A DNA stretch of 64,000 bases from Flavobacterium aquatile LMG 4008 = ATCC 11947. GTDB taxonomy: Bacteria; Bacteroidota; Bacteroidia; Flavobacteriales; Flavobacteriaceae. Shown one piece after another: positions 54,585-62,397 of this stretch. The notes beneath the pieces were generated by a model. That model saw nothing but the letters and a program-made list of their open reading frames with translations. It was not told the DNA's origin and searched no databases. The stretch lies in contig NZ_JRHH01000004.1 of the NCBI RefSeq assembly GCF_000757385.1, forward strand, positions 124,001 to 188,000. Reading direction: 5' to 3'. Positions within the stretch are counted from its first letter, which is position 1, and every line of letters starts with the position of its first letter. The position numbers were made by a program, and so were the translations under genes.

Positions 54585-54871
54585 TTTGCTTTTGGTTAGT
54601 TTGATAAAATAAGTTTAAGTGATTGATTGTCAATATCTTAAAATATATTTTAAATTTATAAAATGTTGTGTTCTATTTTTTTGCTAAAATAATAAAAATT
54701 TGAATGTTTATTTTAACTAAATTCAAATAATTCTGATTTTTTAATATATTTCCAATCAATTCTAAAAATTGTGGATATTTCTCAAAGAAATTAAAAAAAT
54801 AACACTTTTTTAGGTGTTAGTTTTTAATATCTGATTATTTTTGTGGCATATATAAATGTAAAATTAAAGAA

Positions 54872-55378
54872 ATGAAAAAAATAAGTTTTATTGTATTGTT
54901 ATTATTGTTCGTAGGATTCACTTCTAATGCACAACAAAAAGTAAAGAAAGCTACAACAGTTGCTTATAATGTTAATGATTACGCTTCGTTTGGTGATAAA
55001 TTTCAACCGACAAATGTATTGACTGAGAAGCAAATGCTAAAAAAATATAAGAATCTAAAAAAAGGAGATACTATCGCTGTTAAATTCAAATCGAATATTA
55101 AAGCTGTTTGCAAGAAAAAAGGTTGTTGGATGGAAATGGATTTAACTGATGATACTAAATCGTTTGTAAAATTTAAAGATTACGGATTCTTTGTTCCATT
55201 AAATGCAGATAATTCTGAAGCAATTGTTAGCGGTAAAGCTTTCGTTGATGTAGTAAGTGTTTATGAATTAAAACATTATGCAAAAGATGCTGGAAAATCT
55301 CAAGCTGAAATCAGTAAAATTACAAAACCAAAAACCACGTATTCGTTCATGGCAAATGGAGTTTTGATTAAAAAATAA
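54872..55378 (+). CDS. DUF4920-domain secreted protein
   Basis: A 168-residue protein with a signal peptide (SFIVLLLLFVGFTSNAQ) and a DUF4920 domain. The domain contains VKFKSNIKAVCKKKGCWMEM, with two conserved cysteines and a tryptophan suggesting a metal or redox site, and FVKFKDYGFFVPLN. It lies 11 bases before the monoheme lipoprotein gene. The function of DUF4920 is unknown; the cysteine pair and cytochrome neighbour make an electron-transfer or metal-handling role plausible. Confidence 0.82.
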   Translation: MKKISFIVLLLLFVGFTSNAQQKVKKATTVAYNVNDYASFGDKFQPTNVLTEKQMLKKYKNLKKGDTIAVKFKSNIKAVCKKKGCWMEMDLTDDTKSFVKFKDYGFFVPLNADNSEAIVSGKAFVDVVSVYELKHYAKDAGKSQAEISKITKPKTTYSFMANGVLIKK

Positions 55379-55389
55379 TTCCAATTTAA

Positions 55390-55851
55390 ATGAAGAAAAT
55401 TATACTATTAATATTTGTTTTAACAGCACTTTCTTGTCAAAAGAAGGAAGAAACTAAAGCAGATAATAAAGAAGCTTGTGCAGATTCTACTAAAACTGCA
55501 GGTAAAGACAAGAAGTTTGAAATGTACGAAATGTCAGAAATGGCAGCTTTAATGGAGCAAATGTATGTCGACAACCAGCGTTTGAAAGAACGCATAAAAA
55601 AAGGCGAAACTATTGGTCAATTTCCGAGTCATTTCCTTAAAATTCACAAAGCAGTAATGACTGATGAATCTGAAAATGATGCTTTTTTTAAGGAACAAGC
55701 GGCTAATTTTATTAAAGCTCAAGAGCAAATATATAAAGATCCTACAAATGCAAAACAGCATTTTAACGACGGAATTGATGCTTGTATAAAATGCCATCAA
55801 CAAAAATGCAGTGGTCCAATTCCGAAAATTAAAAAATTGTATATCGAATAA
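55390..55851 (+). CDS. Monoheme c-type cytochrome lipoprotein
   Basis: A 153-residue lipoprotein (ILLIFVLTALSCQKKE, cysteine near residue 17) with a single heme-binding CIKCH motif near residue 137 in GIDACIKCHQQKCSGP. A helical middle region has alternating acidic and basic residues. The heme site sits at the C-terminal end, unlike class I cytochromes c, and resembles small cytochrome c' or nitrate-reductase-type domains. It is encoded between DUF4920 and mnmD. Confidence 0.8.
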   Translation: MKKIILLIFVLTALSCQKKEETKADNKEACADSTKTAGKDKKFEMYEMSEMAALMEQMYVDNQRLKERIKKGETIGQFPSHFLKIHKAVMTDESENDAFFKEQAANFIKAQEQIYKDPTNAKQHFNDGIDACIKCHQQKCSGPIPKIKKLYIE

Positions 55852-55853
55852 TC

Positions 55854-56522
55854 TTGAAACGAGAAATTATTACCACCAACGATGGATCTACAACGATTCA
55901 TTTGCCCGAATTGAATGAAAGTTATCATTCTAAACACGGAGCCATTCAAGAAGCCTATCACGTATTTATTAAAAACGGACTTTCTTTATTTGAAGGAAAG
56001 TCCGTTTCTGTTTTGGAAATAGGTTTCGGAACTGGTTTAAATTCTTTTATAACTTATTTGGAAGCCAAAAAAACAAATCAAAATATTGATTATGTTGGAG
56101 TAGAAGCCTATCCAGTTGCAATTGAAGAAGCTTTGGAAATGAACTATGTTAAAGAATTAAATGCCAATCAAGAAGCTACAATTTTCAAAAATATGCATGA
56201 AGCTGTTTGGGAAGAAAAAGTTGCAATTTCGGATGATTTTTCGTTAACCAAAAGACAACAATTATTTCAAGATATACAAGATGAAGATGCCTTTAATTTA
56301 ATTTATTTTGATGCTTTCGGATTTAGAGTTCAACCCGAATTATGGTCTCTAGAGATATTTCAAAAAATGTATAATGCATTGAAAATCAATGGAGTAATTG
56401 TAACTTATGCCTGTCGTTCATCAATTAAAAATGCTATGATTGAATGCGGATTTAAAGTAGAAAAGCTTCCAGGAGCACCAGGAAAGAGAGAAATGTTAAG
56501 AGCAAAAAAAATTAACTTTTAA
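55854..56522 (+). CDS. mnmD: tRNA (mnm5s2U34)-methyltransferase MnmD
   Basis: A 222-residue SAM-dependent enzyme that lacks the FAD domain of the fused MnmC. It has VLEIGFGTGLNSFITYLEAK (SAM motif I), VGVEAYPVAIEEAL, FNLIYFDAFGFRVQPELWSL and ALKINGVIVTYACRSSIK. It completes the 5-methylaminomethyl group on wobble uridine of certain tRNAs. The start appears to be TTG at 55854, three bases after the preceding stop; no in-frame ATG lies nearby. Confidence 0.92.
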   Translation: MKREIITTNDGSTTIHLPELNESYHSKHGAIQEAYHVFIKNGLSLFEGKSVSVLEIGFGTGLNSFITYLEAKKTNQNIDYVGVEAYPVAIEEALEMNYVKELNANQEATIFKNMHEAVWEEKVAISDDFSLTKRQQLFQDIQDEDAFNLIYFDAFGFRVQPELWSLEIFQKMYNALKINGVIVTYACRSSIKNAMIECGFKVEKLPGAPGKREMLRAKKINF

Positions 56523-56632
56523 TTAAGTCGAATTGATTATAATTTGGCTAATTTTGGAATAATAAAAAACCCAATCTTACGTTCTTACTTAAATGTTCTA
56601 CTAAAAGTCTAACCAATTTTATCTGTAATTTT

Positions 56633-56830
56633 ATGTCCAGATTAATTTATGACTACACTAAATCGGTTTTGGAGAGAGTTAGTTTTGATATCAAACTATT
56701 TTCAAAAGAATTAGATAAAGCAGTCAAAGTACTTTTGCCTTATGAAATTGAACAATTAGCCGAATGGTTAATCAATTTTACAAGTGAAAAGCCCGAGTTA
56801 AAACCTTGTTTACTGATTATCAACAAATAA
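56633..56830 (+). CDS. Small conserved protein, paralogue 1
   Basis: A 65-residue soluble protein starting MSRLIYDYTKSVLERVSFD, with the strongly conserved LLPYEIEQLAEWL helix and ending KPELKPCLLIINK. About 40 of 65 positions are identical to the neighbour at 57036 by hand alignment. A short hairpin (AAAAGAGC with GCTCTTTT) follows the stop. I do not recognise the family; composition and duplication argue for a real protein. Confidence 0.72.
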   Translation: MSRLIYDYTKSVLERVSFDIKLFSKELDKAVKVLLPYEIEQLAEWLINFTSEKPELKPCLLIINK

Positions 56831-56835
56831 AAATT

Positions 56836-56860
56836 AAAAGAGCTTAAACGGCTCTTTTTT
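56836..56860 (+). terminator. Terminator of small paralogue 1
   Basis: A stem AAAAGAGC with GCTCTTTT is followed by a T-run, six bases after the stop codon. Confidence 0.65.
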
Positions 56861-57035
56861 TATTTCTTACATTATAATTGTAAGATTTATAATATAAATA
56901 ATTAATAAAAATGCTTTATATCGTAAAAATATGTATTTTATCGATGTTTTTATCACTTTTATCTTGCTTGGTAGTTTTAATTAACATAACTTTACTTAAC
57001 GTTCTTAAATAAAGATAACCCTAAATCTTAAACCT

Positions 57036-57254
57036 ATGCCAAGAATGATTTATGATTACACTAAATCCGAGTTGGAAAGTGTAAGTTTTGACCCTCATCT
57101 TTTTAAAAAAAGATTGAAAAAAGCAACTAGAAATTTGTTGCCTTATGAAATTGACCAATTAGAAAACTGGCTTTCTTATTTTACAATGAATAAACCAGAA
57201 TTGCAAAACTGCCTGACAGAAATTACAAGTAAAAATGAAAATGGATTCGCTTAA
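57036..57254 (+). CDS. Small conserved protein, paralogue 2
   Basis: A 72-residue protein starting MPRMIYDYTKSELESVSFD, paralogous to the gene at 56633 with the same LLPYEIDQLENWL core and KPELQNCL ending. The last seven codons and the stop form one arm and loop of a terminator hairpin (57238-57266). An ACGTTCTTA string precedes both paralogues, so the duplication included upstream DNA. Function unknown. Confidence 0.75.
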   Translation: MPRMIYDYTKSELESVSFDPHLFKKRLKKATRNLLPYEIDQLENWLSYFTMNKPELQNCLTEITSKNENGFA

Positions 57255-57266
57255 CGAATCCATTTT
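57238..57266 (+). terminator. Terminator overlapping the end of small paralogue 2
   Basis: AATGGATTCG pairs with CGAATCCATT around a loop that contains the stop codon, followed by eight Ts. It may also serve the convergent oxyR gene. Confidence 0.7.
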
Positions 57267-57268
57267 TT

Positions 57269-58213
57269 TTATTTATTATTGGGTTTCGGACTTATAATTT
57301 CAACATTCTGAAAAGCAATTGCACCTTTTACAACACCAGTTATTGTTGCACGCAAAGCATCAATTAAGTGAATTTTCAATTCATTTTTTGGGTATATTAA
57401 ACTAACTTCTCTTGCTGGTTTTGGTTCTGTAAAATGACGAAGTTTAATTTTATCAACTTCTTTTAAATCCAATGTATGCAAGTAGGGAAGAAGTGTTGTT
57501 CCTAATCCTTCATCTGCCAATTTTATTAAAGTTTCAAAACTTCCGCTTTCAATTTGAAAATGATTATGTTCAGAATTGGTGTTGTTTTTGCAAAGATTTA
57601 ATACGTTATCTCTAAAACAATGTCCGTCTTGAAGTAGTAAAATTTCATCAATATTTAAATCAGTGATATTGATTTCTTTTTTACTAAACGATTGATGATT
57701 TTCTGGAATGTAGGCTACAAAAGGTTCAAAATAAAGAACCACTTCTTTAATTTTTTCCTCATTCAATGGAGTTGCAGCAATTGCTGCGTCAAGATGACCA
57801 TTTTTTAATTTAAAAATGATATCTTCTGTATTTAGCTCTTCAATTATTAGCTTTACCTTCGGGTATTTTTTGATAAAATTTTTCAAAAACATCGGTAAAA
57901 GAGTTGGCATAATGGTCGGAATAATTCCTAATCTAAATTCGCCTCCAATAAACCCTTTTTGTTGATCGACAATATCGTGAATTCTATCGGCTTCATTAAC
58001 AATATTTTTGGCTTGATTTACAATTTTCTGACCAATTTCAGTTAGTTGAATAGGCTTTTTGGTACGATCAAATATTTGAATATCTAGTTCTTCTTCAACT
58101 TTTTGAATTTGCATACTTAGTGTTGGTTGTGTTACAAAACACTTTTCGGCTGCTAGAGTAAAATTTTTGTATTCGGCTACAGCCAAAACATATTGTAATT
58201 GTGTGATTGTCAT
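57269..58213 (-). CDS. oxyR: OxyR-type peroxide-sensing LysR regulator
   Basis: A 314-residue LysR-family regulator with an N-terminal winged helix-turn-helix (FTLAAEKCFVTQPTLSMQIQ). The effector domain carries redox cysteines in QDGHCFRDNVLNLC at residues 199 and 208, the same positions as the E. coli OxyR pair. In E. coli a disulfide between them activates transcription after peroxide exposure. It diverges from dps, a classical OxyR target, across 94 bases. Confidence 0.93.
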   Translation of the reverse strand: MTITQLQYVLAVAEYKNFTLAAEKCFVTQPTLSMQIQKVEEELDIQIFDRTKKPIQLTEIGQKIVNQAKNIVNEADRIHDIVDQQKGFIGGEFRLGIIPTIMPTLLPMFLKNFIKKYPKVKLIIEELNTEDIIFKLKNGHLDAAIAATPLNEEKIKEVVLYFEPFVAYIPENHQSFSKKEINITDLNIDEILLLQDGHCFRDNVLNLCKNNTNSEHNHFQIESGSFETLIKLADEGLGTTLLPYLHTLDLKEVDKIKLRHFTEPKPAREVSLIYPKNELKIHLIDALRATITGVVKGAIAFQNVEIISPKPNNK

Positions 58214-58233
58214 TGTATAGTAAAATTTGATAC

Positions 58234-58241
58234 AAATATAA
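58234..58241 (-). promoter_or_regulatory. Promoter -7 box of oxyR in the oxyR-dps intergenic region
   Basis: On the minus strand this reads TATATTTG, 20 bases before the oxyR ATG. On the plus strand TAATTTTG (58284-58291) is a candidate -7 box for dps, 16 bases before its ATG. Confidence 0.4.
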
Positions 58242-58307
58242 AAACAATCAATTTAATTTATAGTATAATGACTTGTTAAATTGTAATTTTGATGTAAATA
58301 TTTTTTT

Positions 58308-58787
58308 ATGAAACTAAACAAACTAGGATTACCAGAAAAAGAAACTTTGGCTTTAGCCACAGATTTGAACGTATTATTAGCAAATTTTCAGGTTTATTAT
58401 CAAAATTTAAGAGGATTGCATTGGAATATTAGAGGGAAACGATTTTTTGATTTGCATCTAAAATTTGAAGAATTATACAACGATAGTCAATTAAAAATTG
58501 ATTTAATTGCCGAAAGAATTTTAACACTAGGTCAAACTCCATTGCATACATTTGAAGATTATGTAAAAAACAGTAAATTACCAATTGGAAAAAACATACA
58601 TAATGACGAAGAAGCAATCAATCTGATATTAAATTCTTTATCACATTTGTTAAGGATTGAAAGAGTAATACTTAGTCAGGCTAGTGAAATCGCCGATGAA
58701 GGGACAAATTCTATGATGAGTGATTTCATTTCTGAGCAAGAAAAAACCATTTGGATGATGAGCGCATGGCTTGAAGAAAGTATTTAA
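58308..58787 (+). CDS. dps: Dps-family DNA-protecting ferritin
   Basis: A 159-residue ferritin-like protein with ALATDLNVLLANFQVYYQNL, the ferroxidase ligands in GLHWNIRGKRFFDLHLKFEE (His and Asp/Glu across the dimer interface), LIAERILTLG and an EKTIWMMSAWLEES end. It stores iron while consuming peroxide and can coat DNA. Its position opposite oxyR suggests peroxide induction. A stem-loop (58810-58846) ends the gene. Confidence 0.94.
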   Translation: MKLNKLGLPEKETLALATDLNVLLANFQVYYQNLRGLHWNIRGKRFFDLHLKFEELYNDSQLKIDLIAERILTLGQTPLHTFEDYVKNSKLPIGKNIHNDEEAINLILNSLSHLLRIERVILSQASEIADEGTNSMMSDFISEQEKTIWMMSAWLEESI

Positions 58788-58809
58788 AAATTTATGTTAA
58801 AAAAACTAC

Positions 58810-58846
58810 AATAGCTTTTTGTTTTTAACGATGAAAAGCTATTTTT
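58810..58846 (+). terminator. Terminator of dps
   Basis: An AATAGCTTTT / AAAAGCTATT stem followed by TTTG lies 22 bases beyond the dps stop. Confidence 0.7.
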
Positions 58847-58851
58847 GTAAA

Positions 58852-59139
58852 ATGAAAATTTTGGCAAAGTTAGTATTAGTATTATTTGTAACTTTTCTAT
58901 CAACTCCTACGATAGTTACGTTGATTGAAAGGAATACTGATGTTTCGTTGTTTTATAATTTTGCTGAAGAAGAAATCCACAAAGAAGTCAAAGAAGTCAA
59001 GGCCGATTTAAAACAAAGTTTTGATTATCCTTTTTTAAATTCTGAATTGCTTCAAAATTCTAAAATTATATCTGAGAATTTATCCCGACATGATAAAATT
59101 TCGGAAGAAATATTTTCTCCTCCGCCCGAATTAATTTAA
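58852..59139 (+). CDS. Small single-helix membrane protein, unknown function
   Basis: A 95-residue protein with a hydrophobic N-terminal helix (LAKLVLVLFVTFLSTPTIVT). A charged helix follows (EEEIHKEVKEVKADLKQSFD), then a tail ending FSPPPELI. The ATG at 58852 is used because the longer frame would begin inside the dps terminator. It lies 60 bases before the SulP transporter start, in the same direction. I do not recognise a function; the topology would allow secretion or an inner-membrane anchor. Confidence 0.62.
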   Translation: MKILAKLVLVLFVTFLSTPTIVTLIERNTDVSLFYNFAEEEIHKEVKEVKADLKQSFDYPFLNSELLQNSKIISENLSRHDKISEEIFSPPPELI

Positions 59140-59187
59140 TACTTCGCTCGTCATTCTTATTGAATGAACGAATTTAACGTATTAATT

Positions 59188-59195
59188 TAATTTTG
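59188..59195 (+). promoter_or_regulatory. -7 box immediately before the SulP gene
   Basis: TAATTTTG ends three bases before the ATG at 59199, so a transcript from it would be leaderless. A TTG lies 25 bases further upstream, a little distant. Confidence 0.35.
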
Positions 59196-59198
59196 GTT

Positions 59199-60995
59199 AT
59201 GACTAAAAAAATCAATCTTTTTGCAAACTTAAAATCTGATTTTGCTTCAGGTTTAGTAGTTTTTCTTGTGGCTTTGCCACTGTGTCTCGGTATTGCATTA
59301 GCAAGTGGAGCACCACCATTAGCAGGTATTATTTCGGGAATTGTTGGTGGAATTGTTGTTGGCTATTTAAGCCAATCACACTTGAGTGTTTCTGGCCCAG
59401 CAGCTGGTTTAACAGCTATTGTTTTAACAGCGATTATGGACTTAGGTTCGTTCAATGTTTTTTTATTGGCAGTTTTGTTGGCAGGAATTCTTCAATTAAT
59501 TTTGGGTTTCATTAAAGCTGGGACGATTTCTAATTATTTTCCAAATAACGTAATTGAAGGAATGTTGGCTGGTATTGGTGTTATCATTATCCTGAAACAA
59601 ATTCCACATGCTTTTGGTTATGATCCCGATTTTGAAGGAGATGAATCATTTTTCCAAGCCGATGGTCAGAATACCTTTTCCGAATTATTTTCGGTATTAG
59701 ATCATGTGAATTTTGGTTCGATAATCATTGCAGTCATATCGTTAGCAATATTGATTTTATGGAACAAAGTGGAGTTTCTAAAGAACATAAAACTAGTTCC
59801 AGCAGCTCTTGTTGCGGTTGTTATTAGTATTTTACTGAATGAATTCTTTATTCAGTCTGGTAGTACTTTAGCAATTGCAAGTGAGCATTTAGTGAATTTA
59901 CCCGTTCCAAGTACGTTAGCAGAATTTAAAAATATTGTTGTAACACCCGATTTTACTGCAATTACCAATTCTAAAGTGTGGATTGTCGCTATAACAATTG
60001 CTATCGTTGCCTCAATAGAAACTCTATTGTGTATTGAAGCATCTGATAGAATGGATACCTTAAAAAGATATACCGATACCAATGTTGAATTAAAGGCACA
60101 AGGAATTGGAAATATAGTTAGTTCATTACTAGGCGGTTTACCGATGACATCAGTTGTTGTAAGAACTTCTGCTAATCATAATGCTGGAGCAAAATCTAAA
60201 ATGTCGGCAATCATTCATGGAGCATTGTTGTTGGTGAGTGTTCTAGCAATCCCGTTTATCTTAAATAAAATTCCATTAGCTACTTTAGCTGCTGTTTTAT
60301 TGATGGTAGGTTATAAATTGGCAGTTCCAAATATTAAGCATTTTGCGCATTACATGCCAAAAGAAGTCAATTTCTTAGTTATTTCCTTGGTAGTTGTATT
60401 GATTTCGATTAGTAACAGCAACATGAATGTAGTTATTGGATTTGCTGTTTTATCAGCTTTAATTCTAGCGTACTGCATTTTCAAATACTTTAAGAGTATC
60501 AAGTTTTCACAAAAAGTACAACGAAATCAATATTTATATTTTCCATTCTTTGCGACGACAATTGCGGTTGTTTTCACCGATTTATTAAAAGGTGTGGCAC
60601 TTGGAATGATTATCAGTATTATTTTTGTTTTAAAAGGGAACATGAAACGCGCTTACAGTTTTAGAAAAGAAGAATATTTAGATGGAGATATCATCCACAT
60701 AGATTTGGCTCAAGAAGTTTCTTTTTTAAATAAATCGGCAATTAAAACTACGTTAAGCGAAATTCCAGAAAATTCTAAAGTCATCATTAATGCATCTGAT
60801 ACTGTTTATATTGCACACGATGTGTTGGATTTGATTAAAGAATTTAAAAAGATTAGATCAAAAGAAGAAAATATCAAAGTAAAACTTGTTGGATTCAAAA
60901 AAGCCTATGAACTTGATGATTCTGAAGAGTCTAAAAAGAAAGTCAGCTTTGAACACCAACAAAAATTAGATATAGAAACTGAAAATAATAGTTAA
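59199..60995 (+). CDS. SulP-family anion transporter (bicarbonate candidate)
   Basis: A 598-residue membrane protein of about 12-14 helices with the SulP start FASGLVVFLVALPLCLGIAL and conserved SGPAAGLTAIVLTAI and NHNAGAKSKMSAIIHG stretches. A C-terminal STAS-like domain follows (FLNKSAIKTTLSEIPENSKV). The family imports sulfate, bicarbonate or other anions. Two beta-carbonic anhydrase genes follow within 800 bases, which favours bicarbonate, as in BicA-type transporters. The ATG at 59199 is preferred to a TTG six bases earlier. Confidence 0.9.
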   Translation: MTKKINLFANLKSDFASGLVVFLVALPLCLGIALASGAPPLAGIISGIVGGIVVGYLSQSHLSVSGPAAGLTAIVLTAIMDLGSFNVFLLAVLLAGILQLILGFIKAGTISNYFPNNVIEGMLAGIGVIIILKQIPHAFGYDPDFEGDESFFQADGQNTFSELFSVLDHVNFGSIIIAVISLAILILWNKVEFLKNIKLVPAALVAVVISILLNEFFIQSGSTLAIASEHLVNLPVPSTLAEFKNIVVTPDFTAITNSKVWIVAITIAIVASIETLLCIEASDRMDTLKRYTDTNVELKAQGIGNIVSSLLGGLPMTSVVVRTSANHNAGAKSKMSAIIHGALLLVSVLAIPFILNKIPLATLAAVLLMVGYKLAVPNIKHFAHYMPKEVNFLVISLVVVLISISNSNMNVVIGFAVLSALILAYCIFKYFKSIKFSQKVQRNQYLYFPFFATTIAVVFTDLLKGVALGMIISIIFVLKGNMKRAYSFRKEEYLDGDIIHIDLAQEVSFLNKSAIKTTLSEIPENSKVIINASDTVYIAHDVLDLIKEFKKIRSKEENIKVKLVGFKKAYELDDSEESKKKVSFEHQQKLDIETENNS

Positions 60996-61008
60996 TTAAA
61001 AAATTATA

Positions 61009-61692
61009 ATGAAAACTCTAAATAAAGAATTACAGGCTTCAATCTCACCAAGAAAAGCTTTAGAAATATTAAAAGAAGGAAATAACCGATTTGTAAACAA
61101 CCTAAAAGCACACAGAGATTTACTCGAACAAGTAAATGATACTCGCGACGGTCAATGGCCATTTGCAACCATTTTAAGCTGTATTGATAGTAGAACTTCG
61201 GCCGAATTGATTTTTGATCAAGGATTGGGCGATGTTTTCTCTGTAAGAATTGCTGGTAATATTGTAAACACTGACATTTTAGGAAGTATGGAATTTGCTT
61301 GTAAAGTAGCTGGTTCTAAGCTTGTTGTAGTACTTGGTCATAGTAAATGTGGTGCTGTAAAAGGTGCATGTGATCATGTAGAAATGGGCAATCTTACTGA
61401 ATTGTTGTCTAAAATTCAACCTGCAGTTTATCAAGAAAAGGAAACTTTGGAAGATAGAAGTTCTAAAAACGGAACTTTTGTAGAAAACGTTTCAGAAATT
61501 AACGTAAAACGAAATGTGAAAAACATTATCGAAAGAAGTTTTATATTGGAACAAATGGTAGAAAATGGTGAAATTGGAATAGTAGGAGCAATGCACAATA
61601 TTGAAACTGGTGAAGTAACTTTCTACAGCGATGTTGAATATATTAAAGACGAAAAAAATCCTAATTTCTCTGTAGCAGAATTAAGACATTAA
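61009..61692 (+). CDS. Beta-carbonic anhydrase
   Basis: A 227-residue beta-class enzyme that interconverts CO2 and bicarbonate. Zinc ligands are in LSCIDSRTSAELIFD (Cys with Asp-Arg) and VVLGHSKCGAVKGACD (His and Cys). It starts 13 bases after the SulP stop and is surely cotranscribed. The longer middle loop (YQEKETLEDRSSKNGTFVEN) differs from the second anhydrase. A weak hairpin separates it from the next gene. Confidence 0.92.
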   Translation: MKTLNKELQASISPRKALEILKEGNNRFVNNLKAHRDLLEQVNDTRDGQWPFATILSCIDSRTSAELIFDQGLGDVFSVRIAGNIVNTDILGSMEFACKVAGSKLVVVLGHSKCGAVKGACDHVEMGNLTELLSKIQPAVYQEKETLEDRSSKNGTFVENVSEINVKRNVKNIIERSFILEQMVENGEIGIVGAMHNIETGEVTFYSDVEYIKDEKNPNFSVAELRH

Positions 61693-61700
61693 AAATCACT

Positions 61701-61733
61701 AACCATCAATTAACAAATTGGTGGTTTTTTTTT
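61701..61733 (+). terminator. Possible terminator or attenuator between the two carbonic anhydrase genes
   Basis: A stem AACCATCAATT with AATTGGTGGTT (one wobble pair) is followed by nine Ts, 22 bases before the next ATG. The second anhydrase may therefore have its own transcript. Confidence 0.6.
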
Positions 61734-61755
61734 ACATTTGATTATTATAAAAATT

Positions 61756-62397
61756 ATGGGCGAGTATTATAAGAAGTTATTAGAGAATAATAAAACATGG
61801 GTTGAGAGCCAACTAGCTCTTAATCCCGATTTTTTTAAAGATTTGGCTAAAGGACAAAATCCGCAATTACTATGGATTGGATGTTCTGACAGTCGCGTTC
61901 CTGCCAATGAAATTGTTGGAGGGAAACCGGGTGATGTTTTCGTTCATAGAAATATTGCTAATATGGTAGTTCACAGTGATATGAACATGTTGAGTGTACT
62001 TGATTACGCAGTTAATGTATTGAAAGTTAAACATGTAATTGTATGTGGACACTACGGTTGTGGTGGTGTAAAAGCAGCTATGGAAAACAATTCTATCGGT
62101 ATTATTGACAACTGGATTCGTCACATTAAAGATGTTTATCGTTTGCATAGAAATGAATTGGACGCCGTAGAAAACGAAAAAGAACGCTTCAATAAATTTG
62201 TAGAAATAAATGTTAGAGAACAAGTTCTAGATTTAGCCAAAACATCAATTGTGCAATCAGCTTGGCAAAAAGGGCAAAATTTAACTTTACATGGATGGGT
62301 TTACGGATTGAATGATGGTTATGTAACCGATTTGAATGTAAATTTCAGCAGCAATAAAGATTTAGACGAAGTACATCAGTTGTATTTTGATATTTAA
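61756..62397 (+). CDS. can: Beta-carbonic anhydrase (Can-like)
   Basis: A 213-residue beta-carbonic anhydrase with zinc ligands in WIGCSDSRVPANEIVG and VIVCGHYGCGGVKAAM, and the classical HRNIANMVVHSDMNML segment. It is closer to E. coli Can than the neighbour at 61009. The ATG at 61756 gives MGEYYKKLLENNKTW; an upstream TTG is less likely. The stop overlaps the convergent LETM1-like gene by four bases. Confidence 0.93.
   Translation: MGEYYKKLLENNKTWVESQLALNPDFFKDLAKGQNPQLLWIGCSDSRVPANEIVGGKPGDVFVHRNIANMVVHSDMNMLSVLDYAVNVLKVKHVIVCGHYGCGGVKAAMENNSIGIIDNWIRHIKDVYRLHRNELDAVENEKERFNKFVEINVREQVLDLAKTSIVQSAWQKGQNLTLHGWVYGLNDGYVTDLNVNFSSNKDLDEVHQLYFDI

Noticed and set aside
58819..59139. TTG at 58819 as the start of the small membrane protein
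   Set aside because: It falls inside the dps terminator hairpin; the ATG at 58852 gives a clean signal-like helix.
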